Notes under the pieces: generated by a model
What the model was told of the DNA's origin: nothing
What the model saw: only the letters and a program-made list of their open reading frames with translations
Database searches by the model: none
NCBI GenBank assembly: GCA_045403215.1
Contig: JAXIOW010000051.1
Span: forward strand, 1 to 33,142
DNA: 33,142 nt
Direction of reading: 5' to 3'
Origin: NS-12 sp045403215
GTDB lineage: Bacteria; Nitrospirota; Nitrospiria; Nitrospirales; NS-4
In this document: in pieces, positions 25,104-31,623 of the stretch
How positions within the stretch are numbered: the first letter of the stretch is position 1
How the letters are laid out: every line of letters starts with the position of its first letter
Position numbers and translations under genes: made by a program

Positions 25104-25814
25104 ATGGCCAGTCCTGAGCCGCAGCCGCAACGGCGCCAGTTCGTCAATTTCGCGTTTTACAAGGCCGACCCCGCCTGGCGGCGCCTGCCGGAATCCGAAC
25201 GGACCCAGGGGAAGCAGGAGTTCATCCGGGCCGTCGAGGACTATGCCGGCAAGGTGATGGTCATCCCCTACTCGACGGTCGGCATCCGCGGGGACTGCGA
25301 CGTCATGCTCTGGCGGATCAGCTACGAGCTTGAACTCTTCCAGGAAATGAGCACCAAGATCCTCGCCAGCGGGCTGGGCAAGTACCTCTCGACGCCCTAC
25401 TCGTACCTCGCGATGACGAAACGCTCCATTTACGTGGACCACCACACCCACGAGAACCAGGAGAGCAAGCGCCTGACCATCGTCCCCGGCAAGAGCAAGT
25501 ACATCTTCGTCTACCCGTTCCTGAAGACACGCGGCTGGTTCCTCCTCACCAAGGCGGCCCGGCAGGGCATGATGGACGAGCACATCGAAGTGGGGCACCG
25601 GTTCCCGTCGGTCAAGCTCAACACGACGTACTCGTTTGGCCTGGACGATCAGGAATGGGTCGTGGCCTTCGAAAGCGACAAGCCGGAAGACTTCCTGGAC
25701 CTGGTCATGGCCTTGCGCGAAACCGAGGGGAGCCGCTACACCCTGCGCGACACGCCGATCTTCACCTGCGTCCACAAGAGCCTCAAAGAGGCCCTCGACA
25801 CCCTCGGGGGGTAA
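25104..25814 (+). CDS. chlorite dismutase-family heme protein lacking the usual catalytic residues
   Basis: The 236-residue protein shows the C-terminal ferredoxin-like half of the Cld/HemQ family: KYIFVYPFLKTRGWFLL, RQGMMDEHIEVG with H160 as the likely proximal heme ligand, then YSFGLDDQEWVVAFESD. The position of the distal Arg of true chlorite dismutases (Gln in Firmicutes HemQ) is L172 by my alignment from memory, and the Tyr used by coproheme decarboxylases is F146. So neither chlorite splitting nor normal coproheme decarboxylation can be assumed. ATG 25104 is preferred over 25098 because GGAGG (25091-25095) is 8 bases away. There is no signal peptide, so it is cytoplasmic. Confidence 0.85.
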   Translation: MASPEPQPQRRQFVNFAFYKADPAWRRLPESERTQGKQEFIRAVEDYAGKVMVIPYSTVGIRGDCDVMLWRISYELELFQEMSTKILASGLGKYLSTPYSYLAMTKRSIYVDHHTHENQESKRLTIVPGKSKYIFVYPFLKTRGWFLLTKAARQGMMDEHIEVGHRFPSVKLNTTYSFGLDDQEWVVAFESDKPEDFLDLVMALRETEGSRYTLRDTPIFTCVHKSLKEALDTLGG

Positions 25815-25865
25815 CAAGCAGTTTCACGCTCGCCTGATTGGACGGCCGCGCTCCTGTCCGCCTTC

Positions 25866-26468
25866 GTGCCGGGGGCCGGACAGTTGCTCAAGGGCCACTA
25901 CGCCAAAGCCGCTGAAACGCTCGCCCTGGGACTCATGCTGGGGGCGGCCTGGTACTTCGGCTATGCGTTCGACGGCCCCTTCACGCCGTTCCTGTACGGC
26001 CTCGTCCCCTTCGCCGCCGCGGTCTGCTGGGGACGGCAAGTCCACGACGCCTACTCGTCCAGCAGCCCCGGCTCGCTGTTCCCTGTCCTGCCGCTGCCGT
26101 CGCGCGGCAGCATGGACCTGCAGGCCATCGGCTTTCTCTTCCTGCTCACCGCCCTGACCGACCTGTACATCATCCAGGAGAGGCCGGATTACGGGTTGAA
26201 AATCCTCGGCACGGCTCTGCCCGGCGTCTGGGGCGTCCTCGCCAAGGCCCAATCGCCGACCCTGCACATCCTGATCGGCGTGGGGTTCCTGCTGGTCAAG
26301 CGGTGGGGGCTCTTCGTCTATCTGCTGTATGCCGGCTTCGGCGTCATCAATGCCGGCGTGAACCTGGCCGTCCTGCCGGGCCCCCACCGCATCCGGATCG
26401 CCTTCATGGTGTCCCTCGCCGTCTTCACCGCCTACATCCTCTGGCGCCGCCAGCGCTTCACGCCGTAG
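25866..26468 (+). CDS. multi-pass membrane protein downstream of the Cld-family gene
   Basis: The frame from GTG 25866 gives 200 residues with about five or six transmembrane helices and VPGAGQLLKGHYAKAAE at the start, similar to small membrane proteins that begin with a PGxGQ motif. The function is unknown. The same frame is open upstream to the Cld stop codon at 25812 and its codons (DWTAALLSAF) look like the natural continuation of the first helix, yet there is no ATG, GTG or TTG between 25815 and 25866 and no ribosome binding site before the GTG. CTG 25854 is an alternative. Translation start is unresolved. Confidence 0.65.
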   Translation: MPGAGQLLKGHYAKAAETLALGLMLGAAWYFGYAFDGPFTPFLYGLVPFAAAVCWGRQVHDAYSSSSPGSLFPVLPLPSRGSMDLQAIGFLFLLTALTDLYIIQERPDYGLKILGTALPGVWGVLAKAQSPTLHILIGVGFLLVKRWGLFVYLLYAGFGVINAGVNLAVLPGPHRIRIAFMVSLAVFTAYILWRRQRFTP

Positions 26469-26491
26469 CCTCCGCGGCTGATCCCGCTTTC

Positions 26492-26520
26492 TTGCCAGGC
26501 AAATCAGGGGGGCTTATACT
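26492..26520 (+). promoter_or_regulatory. sigma70 promoter upstream of the CDF-type gene
   Basis: TTGCCA (26492-26497) and TATACT (26515-26520), each 5/6 to consensus, are exactly 17 bases apart. The start would be near 26527, leaving a leader of about 60 bases before ATG 26586. Confidence 0.6.
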
Positions 26521-26585
26521 GCAGGTGGACCATACCGGGGACTTCTACGGAACCAGATAATCCATAGTTAGGCATGATGTGAACG

Positions 26586-27218
26586 ATGGACGAGTGCTGC
26601 AATGACAAATCTTCCGCATTGACGCGGCTCCGTGAGAAGCAAGCCGGGACCCTTCGTCTCGTGCTTTTCCTGAACGCGGCAATGTTCGTTGTGGAATTCG
26701 CCGCCGGGCTGCTTTCGGGCTCTGTAGCACTGCTTGCTGACTCACTCGATATGCTGGGCGATGCCTTGGTCTATGGATTTAGCCTTTACGTGGTCAACCG
26801 GAACTCTATCTGGAAGGCGCGGGCGGCCTTCGCTAAAGCAGGAGTCATGGGGCTTTTCGGCGCTGTCGTCTTGGGGCAGCTCATCCTAAAGCTCATCCAT
26901 CCTCAAGCCCCAGTCTTTGAGGCAATGGGTGTCGTCGGCGCCCTCGCGCTCGCTGCAAACGGAGTGTGCTTTGGCGTTCTCTGGCGATATCGCGCAGAAG
27001 ACATCAATATGCGATCGGTCTGGCTTTGCTCAAGGAACGACCTCATCGCCAATGTGTCGGTCTTACTTGCTGCACTCGCGGTATGGGCGCTGCGGTCACC
27101 GTGGCCGGACATCCTCGTTGGAGCGCTTATCTGCACGGTATTTCTGCGTTCGGCGCTTACAGTTGCCCGAGAAGCACGCGACGAGATGAGACTAAATCAT
27201 GCCCATCAACGCGTTTGA
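26586..27218 (+). CDS. cation diffusion facilitator-like transporter, membrane domain only
   Basis: The 210-residue protein has about six transmembrane helices and the CDF signature GSVALLADSLDMLGDALVYG near the second helix, with D52, D55 and D59. The matching site in helix five is CSRNDLIANVSVL, where C148 takes the place of the usual His and D152 is kept. The N terminus has ECC. The cytoplasmic CDF C-terminal domain is missing, as in some short members. It probably exports a divalent metal; the ion cannot be told. Codon use is AT-richer than the flanks. A hairpin CCCATCAA/TTGATGGG (27202-27222) spans its stop codon, with no T-run. Confidence 0.8.
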   Translation: MDECCNDKSSALTRLREKQAGTLRLVLFLNAAMFVVEFAAGLLSGSVALLADSLDMLGDALVYGFSLYVVNRNSIWKARAAFAKAGVMGLFGAVVLGQLILKLIHPQAPVFEAMGVVGALALAANGVCFGVLWRYRAEDINMRSVWLCSRNDLIANVSVLLAALAVWALRSPWPDILVGALICTVFLRSALTVAREARDEMRLNHAHQRV

Positions 27219-27227
27219 TGGGAGAGT

Positions 27228-27277
27228 AATTAGGCTCAGAGTCGATTTTCTGAGGGTTCGGGGGCGGGGGGATGCGT
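27228..27277 (+). repeat. direct repeat copy 1 (50 bp) before the methyltransferase
   Basis: This copy matches 27946-27995 at 45 of 50 positions with no gaps. The first part holds a dyad (CTCAGA and TCTGAG around an 8-base loop, 27235-27254) and the second part is G-rich. Similarity continues weakly for about 15 more bases. It follows the stop of the transporter gene by 9 bases. Confidence 0.8.
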
Positions 27278-27334
27278 CGCTCTGAAAAGTCGAGTCTGAC
27301 CCTCATTACCATTTGCACAGCAGTGCCTTCGTGC

Positions 27335-27937
27335 ATGAATGAACCAATTGACAGCACACACCCGGATTTCTGGAACACTCGCTATGCTGCTGGCAAGACC
27401 CCTTGGGACTTCCGCGGCGTCCCGGCGTCGCTGAAGTCGTTCCTCGCCAGATCATCTTCACCGGGTGCCGTCCTGATCCCCGGCTGTGGCTCTGGCTACG
27501 AGGTTCAAGCGTTTCATGAGGCCGGGTACGATGTCACAGCAATTGATTTTTCGCCTGCTGCCGTTGACCAAGCCAAGAGGGTACTGGGCGCTCTAGCTGA
27601 GAGGATCATTTGTGAAGATTTCTTTACGCACGACTTCGGACAGAGCCGCTTCGACCTCATTTACGAACGGACGTTTCTCTGTTCCATGCCTCCGTCCCGC
27701 TGGCCCGATTATGCGAACAGGATAGCAGACTTATTATCGCCCGGAGGGAGATTGATTGGCGTCTTCTTGTATGGGCAACAGCCAGAGCCGCCGCCCTATC
27801 CTCTCACGGATAAGCAAGCCGAGCAGCTTTTCCAGAGACGCTTCCGGCTAGTGCGGAGTGAGTTGGTGACAGACTCCTTGCCCTTATTCCGTGGCATGGA
27901 GAGATGGCAGGAATGGCTAAAGATCGATCAAGCCTGA
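27335..27937 (+). CDS. TPMT-like class I SAM-dependent methyltransferase
   Basis: The 200-residue protein resembles the thiopurine S-methyltransferase family. It has FWNTRYAAGKTPWDFRGVP at the N terminus, the SAM-binding loop LIPGCGSGYEV (48-58) with the acidic D71 in VTAIDFSPAAV, EDFFTHDF, and the family-like YERTFLCSMPPSRWPDYA. Relatives methylate thiol, selenium or tellurium compounds or halides; the substrate here is unknown. I chose ATG 27335, which gives a normal start; the longer frame adds residues read from the upstream repeat. The gene lies between two copies of a 50-bp direct repeat and is AT-richer than the chromosome around it. Confidence 0.85.
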   Translation: MNEPIDSTHPDFWNTRYAAGKTPWDFRGVPASLKSFLARSSSPGAVLIPGCGSGYEVQAFHEAGYDVTAIDFSPAAVDQAKRVLGALAERIICEDFFTHDFGQSRFDLIYERTFLCSMPPSRWPDYANRIADLLSPGGRLIGVFLYGQQPEPPPYPLTDKQAEQLFQRRFRLVRSELVTDSLPLFRGMERWQEWLKIDQA

Positions 27938-27945
27938 GAAAAAAG

Positions 27946-27995
27946 AATTAGAGTCAGAGTCGACTTTCTGAGGATTCGGGGGCTGGGGGATGCGT
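27946..27995 (+). repeat. direct repeat copy 2 (50 bp) after the methyltransferase
   Basis: It is 45/50 identical to 27228-27277 and starts 9 bases after the methyltransferase stop, the same distance at which copy 1 follows the transporter. On the minus strand it encodes the last 14 codons (THPPAPESSESRL and stop) of the small unknown gene. Confidence 0.8.
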
Positions 27996-28304
27996 AGCTG
28001 GGCAGTCGATGACATATTGCGGTCGCACCGGCGGATCCGTTTCGGTTTGTTTGTAGTGGCAGGGAGGAATATCCGCTTGCAGTCGCTTCAAGAGAGAGCG
28101 CACTTTCATGTTGGGGGGAATGTCGCACACCCACACGTGCATGCCGGATTCTAATTCTACAAAATTCTGTTGCACGCGAAATTCCGGTTTTTCCATGAAA
28201 TAGGCTGACAGAAATCCTGTGATGGCCTGCACCACCCAGGGGTGCTCCTGCACATACCGGTAGCTGACCCGAAGCTCTACCACCTGACTCATGTGTTTAG
28301 TCAT
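27954..28304 (-). CDS. small unknown protein overlapping the ATPase gene
   Basis: The 116-residue product is not recognised. It is soluble, with Cys in VWVCDIPPN, IPPCHYK and VIDCPATHPP, and a Pro/Ser-rich C terminus that is read from direct repeat copy 2. It starts at ATG 28304, 8 bases inside the end of the ATPase gene (or at ATG 28292), so the two are probably translated together. No strong ribosome binding site is seen. The repeat-derived tail suggests that the original 3' end may have been altered by the rearrangement that placed the methyltransferase here. Confidence 0.55.
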   Translation of the reverse strand: MTKHMSQVVELRVSYRYVQEHPWVVQAITGFLSAYFMEKPEFRVQQNFVELESGMHVWVCDIPPNMKVRSLLKRLQADIPPCHYKQTETDPPVRPQYVIDCPATHPPAPESSESRL

Positions 28305-29193
28305 CAGGTCCAGGGGCCAGGCAGGAGTTCTTGGCTTCAGCTGTGATGAAGTCGTTGAGCAGCCGACACCCGGCGAAGAGCGTCGCCTCCTCGTTCCGAA
28401 TCCAGCGGCTGATGACACCCAGGTAGGCGAGCGTGTCCGCGACCGCCTTCAAGTCTCGTATGCCGGTGTCGGACTGGGCCAGGGTGGGATTCACCGGTTT
28501 GCCGCGCTCGATCAGGTAACACAGCAGCCGCCGCTCGGGGCCCTCGCCGCTCTCGGCCGCCAGGCGCTGAACAAAGGGGTCCCACTGACACCGCCCCGCC
28601 GCCACGGCGTGCTCCAGGGTTCGGTGGTTCTCGTCTCCTCCCCGGTCCATGTAATGGAGAAGTAACTTGGTCAGGTAGGGATGGTTCCCGGTCCACGCGG
28701 CCACGGCAGCACTCGTGGCCCGGCCGATCAGCCGTCGCGCCTCCCCATCGAGAAGGACTGCCAGCGGGAACACTCGGAAGGACACGCCGGCCAATGTTCC
28801 AGAGTGGCCGAGCATCGTTCGCAATCGGCGCCCGCCGGTCACGACGATGCTGGCCGGTTTGGCCGCCGACACCCGCGCGAGCAGCGACTCGATCGCCGAG
28901 CCGGCGACGCTCTCCGGATTATCCAGGACGACGATCGAGCCGGGCACCACGTCGATCCGGGGATAAGAGTCGGCGCCAATATCTATCTCGAGCACCGTGT
29001 GGTCTGTCAGCCCTTGCAACGCGGTTCGAACCAGCGAGGTCTTGCCCAGTTTCGGCCCCCCGATGACCGCCAGGGACTCGCCTCGCGCGATGCGCCCACG
29101 CAGGTTCCTGACGAGCCCTCGGCGACCGATGAACGCGTCTCCGGTGGCGGGACAGGGAGTGAACGGAGGGATGCCCATAACCCACTCTACCAT
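28297..29193 (-). CDS. STAND/ATPase_2-like AAA ATPase
   Basis: The 298-residue protein begins with FIGRRGLVRNL, followed by Walker A GGPKLGKTS (45-53), Walker B SIVVLDNPE (86-94) and a TGNHPYLTK segment (168-176) like the sensor region of archaeal-type and STAND ATPases. A C-terminal winged-helix-like part (about 205-285) follows. It lacks large repeat sensor domains. Such proteins act in signalling, defence or regulation; the role here is unknown. The start may be ATG 29193 or ATG 29178. It is divergent from the FtsK-like gene and overlaps the small gene downstream. Confidence 0.75.
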   Translation of the reverse strand: MVEWVMGIPPFTPCPATGDAFIGRRGLVRNLRGRIARGESLAVIGGPKLGKTSLVRTALQGLTDHTVLEIDIGADSYPRIDVVPGSIVVLDNPESVAGSAIESLLARVSAAKPASIVVTGGRRLRTMLGHSGTLAGVSFRVFPLAVLLDGEARRLIGRATSAAVAAWTGNHPYLTKLLLHYMDRGGDENHRTLEHAVAAGRCQWDPFVQRLAAESGEGPERRLLCYLIERGKPVNPTLAQSDTGIRDLKAVADTLAYLGVISRWIRNEEATLFAGCRLLNDFITAEAKNSCLAPGPDD

Positions 29194-29422
29194 AGTGAGA
29201 TCAGACTAAGATCAAGACTGTAACCCGTGTCGACGTCATGCCACCGGAGGAAGTTCTCTGCCAACTCAGACGATGATGACACAGACTGTCTTGGACAGGA
29301 GTGGGACATTCGACTTTTCTGTTGATCACTCCCGCCTCCTTTGGTAGCCTGCGCACATGCCACGCACCGCCACTCCAAGCACTCTCATCTGCAAGGATTG
29401 AAGCGAGATTTAGCCAATATCC
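29194..29422. other. divergent intergenic region with possible mobile-element remnant
   Basis: This 229-base gap separates the ATPase gene from the FtsK-like gene. It holds a short inverted repeat (GGAGTG at 29298-29303, CACTCC at 29337-29342), and between the arms a GGGACATTCGACTTTTCTG segment that recalls the repeated ends of IS21-type elements. No transposase gene is present. I see no tRNA, terminator or clear promoter in it. Confidence 0.3.
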
Positions 29423-31318
29423 ATGTTGCGGATGTTGATTGAGAAATCCAAGGCGTTCCTACCCCAGGCAAGTGCCTTCTTTGAGCTACTCGGTTTTGCA
29501 GTACTTGCTTCTGGTATTTTTTTCGGCTTAGCACTTATTACCTACGATCCTACAGACTCGATCAAGCTCCCTGCTATAGATGAAACCTATGAAAATATGG
29601 TCGGACCCGCGGGTGCCTGGCTGGCTGATTTTTTGCTTAGCACATTCGGCCTTGTTAGCTTGCTAATCGCATCGGTACTTTTCTTCTGGGGCGGAACGAT
29701 GGCGCTCGGCTTTGACCACTGGCCCAAGACCAAACGTTTTGTCGGTTTTGCCCTCATTGTAGTGGTTGCTTGCGGACTCATTCATATTGACGAGCCAAAT
29801 CCGACAGGCACACATCTGTCCAATGGATTTGGCGGCGCTATCGGCACAACGGTTGGTAACACACTCCTCAACAGTGTCGGTTATGGTGGTGCCGTCATCG
29901 GTTTAATTTTTGCAGCCGTGGCTGGCCTGGTGATTACGGGTAACTTGACGGTTTCCAATACCGCAAGATTTGTTGAATACCTGCTCTTTCTGCTGCAACG
30001 CCTCATCAGTGAACCTATAGGCAAAAGAGGGAGGAAGTCGATCGCCTCGCTGCCCACACCTCAGACTAATGGGGAAGATGGACAGCGTGCTCGACAACTG
30101 GTAACTGGAGATCAGGATGCAGAAAGTGAGATAGGAATCGAGGTTGACCTCACCTCCGCAGTCCCCAAAAATGCAAAACCCGATATCGACATTTTTCAAA
30201 CTAGCAAGGCTAACTCCTCAAAAAATACTGACTTCAGCGCCCTGGTTAAGCAGCTCGAAACTCAACTCCATGAATTCAAGGTCGAAGGTAAGATCACCAA
30301 CATTACGGTGGGCCCGGTAGTCACAACGCTGGAATATGAGCCGACCGGAGGAATAAAAGCTGCAAAAATTGTTGGCATTGCGAACGACATTGCCCGCATG
30401 TTGCGGGCTCAAAGTGTGCGGGTTATTGCGGCGTTGCCCGGTAAGAACACCGTCGGCATTGAAATCCCTAGCAAGGAACGTAGAGTTATTCGTCTGGGCG
30501 ATGTCCTCAAGAGCCCCAAGTACCGTTCTTCAGATGTGATCCTCCCGGTGGCCCTTGGAGTCGACACCTTTGGTGAACCCGTGGTTGAAGATCTGGTACA
30601 AATGCCGCACCTCTTGATTGCCGGCACCACCGGGTCCGGCAAAAGCGTGTTTATCAATAATCTGATCGCCGGGCTTGTCTGCAAGAATACCGCCAAGGAG
30701 ATGCGCTTCGTTTTTATCGATCCCAAGATGGTCGAATTGGCGGCGTACAAAAAATTGCCCCACCTGGCCTGCCCGGTGGTCAGCGATATTAAAAACGATG
30801 CCAAAACCCTGCTCAACCGGATGGTGGAAGAGATGGAAATGCGCTACGAATCCATGCTCGCCCTCGAGACCCGGAATATTGAAGAGTTTAATGAGACCAT
30901 CCGCAAACGCCGCCGCAGTGAATTTGCAAATTTCAACGGTCAATGGCAGCCTTTACCCTATGTTGTTTTTCTTATCGATGAATTTGCCGACATGGTCTTT
31001 ATGCTTGGCAAGGAGGCCGAGGAACTCATCACTCGCCTGGCCCAGAAAGCTCGGGCCGCCGGGATTCACCTGGTGATCGCCACCCAACGCCCGTCTGTGG
31101 ATGTGGTCACTGGCTTAATTAAGGCGAACTTCCCTACCCGCGTCGCTTTCCGCGTCCAGAGTGGGACCGACTCACGAGTTATTCTCGATCAGACCGGCGC
31201 CGAAACCTTGCTCGGCAAAGGGGACCTGCTCTACCAATCGGCCGGCACTACTCAACGATTGCACGCGGCATTAATAGAAGACAGCGAAGTCAGAAAATTA
31301 GTCAAAGCCTGCGCCTAA
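29423..31318 (+). CDS. FtsK/SpoIIIE-type DNA translocase without gamma domain
   Basis: The 631-residue protein has four or so N-terminal transmembrane helices (within 20-175), a linker (175-265), and the alpha/beta motor: VEGKITNITVGPVVTTLEYE, Walker A GTTGSGKS (401-408), FIDPKMVELAAYKKLPHL and Walker B VVFLIDEFADMV (514-525), then ATQRPSVDVVTGLIKANFP. It stops right after TTQRLHAALIEDSEVRKLVKACA, where normal FtsK continues into the winged-helix gamma domain that reads KOPS and activates XerCD. It is AT-richer than the chromosome, so it may be an acquired paralogue rather than the cell-division FtsK. There is no strong ribosome binding site before ATG 29423. Confidence 0.88.
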   Translation: MLRMLIEKSKAFLPQASAFFELLGFAVLASGIFFGLALITYDPTDSIKLPAIDETYENMVGPAGAWLADFLLSTFGLVSLLIASVLFFWGGTMALGFDHWPKTKRFVGFALIVVVACGLIHIDEPNPTGTHLSNGFGGAIGTTVGNTLLNSVGYGGAVIGLIFAAVAGLVITGNLTVSNTARFVEYLLFLLQRLISEPIGKRGRKSIASLPTPQTNGEDGQRARQLVTGDQDAESEIGIEVDLTSAVPKNAKPDIDIFQTSKANSSKNTDFSALVKQLETQLHEFKVEGKITNITVGPVVTTLEYEPTGGIKAAKIVGIANDIARMLRAQSVRVIAALPGKNTVGIEIPSKERRVIRLGDVLKSPKYRSSDVILPVALGVDTFGEPVVEDLVQMPHLLIAGTTGSGKSVFINNLIAGLVCKNTAKEMRFVFIDPKMVELAAYKKLPHLACPVVSDIKNDAKTLLNRMVEEMEMRYESMLALETRNIEEFNETIRKRRRSEFANFNGQWQPLPYVVFLIDEFADMVFMLGKEAEELITRLAQKARAAGIHLVIATQRPSVDVVTGLIKANFPTRVAFRVQSGTDSRVILDQTGAETLLGKGDLLYQSAGTTQRLHAALIEDSEVRKLVKACA

Positions 31319-31355
31319 GGCCATATCCCCTCCTGCACGGCGCGACCTCCGTTTA

Positions 31356-31404
31356 TTGACACTGCGAACAGGCGTGTGCTATCCAACAGTCATCGTGTTA
31401 TAGT
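31356..31404 (+). promoter_or_regulatory. promoter region of the 31420 gene pair
   Basis: A perfect -35 TTGACA (31356-31361) is followed after 18 bases by TATCCA (31380-31385) with a TGn extension. A second extended -10, TGT-TATAGT (TATAGT at 31399-31404), lies further down, but its start would fall within the ribosome binding site GGGAG (31407-31411). The upstream one is the better candidate. Confidence 0.45.
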
Positions 31405-31419
31405 GTGGGAGTGCTCACG

Positions 31420-31623
31420 ATGGAAACAACGCCACTCTACGTCCTGAGGCGGCCAGACGGCTCGTTCAAATATTACGTGAATCCCGACTACGCCAGAGAA
31501 CAGGGGGTCAACCCCGACAAGCTGGTCTGCGTGGACATTCCGAACTCAATCTACGCGAGCGGCTCCGTCGACGACTTATCCACCTTCATCGCCAAGGAAC
31601 TCGAAAAACTGGCCCAACCATGA
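31420..31623 (+). CDS. small unknown protein, first gene of a coupled pair
   Basis: The 67-residue soluble protein (PLYVLRRPDGSFKYYVNPDY, then DKLVCVDIPNSIYASGS and an amphipathic C-terminal helix) matches no family I know. ATG 31420 has GGGAG 8 bases upstream; two in-frame GTG codons upstream are less likely. Its stop overlaps the ATG of the next gene by 4 bases (ATGA), so the two are translated as a unit. Composition returns to the high-GC chromosomal type here. Confidence 0.75.
   Translation: METTPLYVLRRPDGSFKYYVNPDYAREQGVNPDKLVCVDIPNSIYASGSVDDLSTFIAKELEKLAQP

Noticed and set aside
24927..25817. A 296-residue minus-strand frame opposite the Cld-family gene
   Set aside because: Antisense of a gene with clear family motifs and a good ribosome binding site.
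26567..26573. GTTAGGC shortly before the transporter gene, resembling an integron cassette core site
   Set aside because: No matching RYYYAAC partner and no attC-like fold of 55-140 bases could be found around it, and the later repeats start with ATTAG rather than GTTRRRY. It is probably chance.
29187..29378. A 63-residue minus-strand frame in the ATPase-FtsK gap
   Set aside because: It overlaps the start of the ATPase gene, has no ribosome binding site and its sequence looks like translated non-coding DNA.
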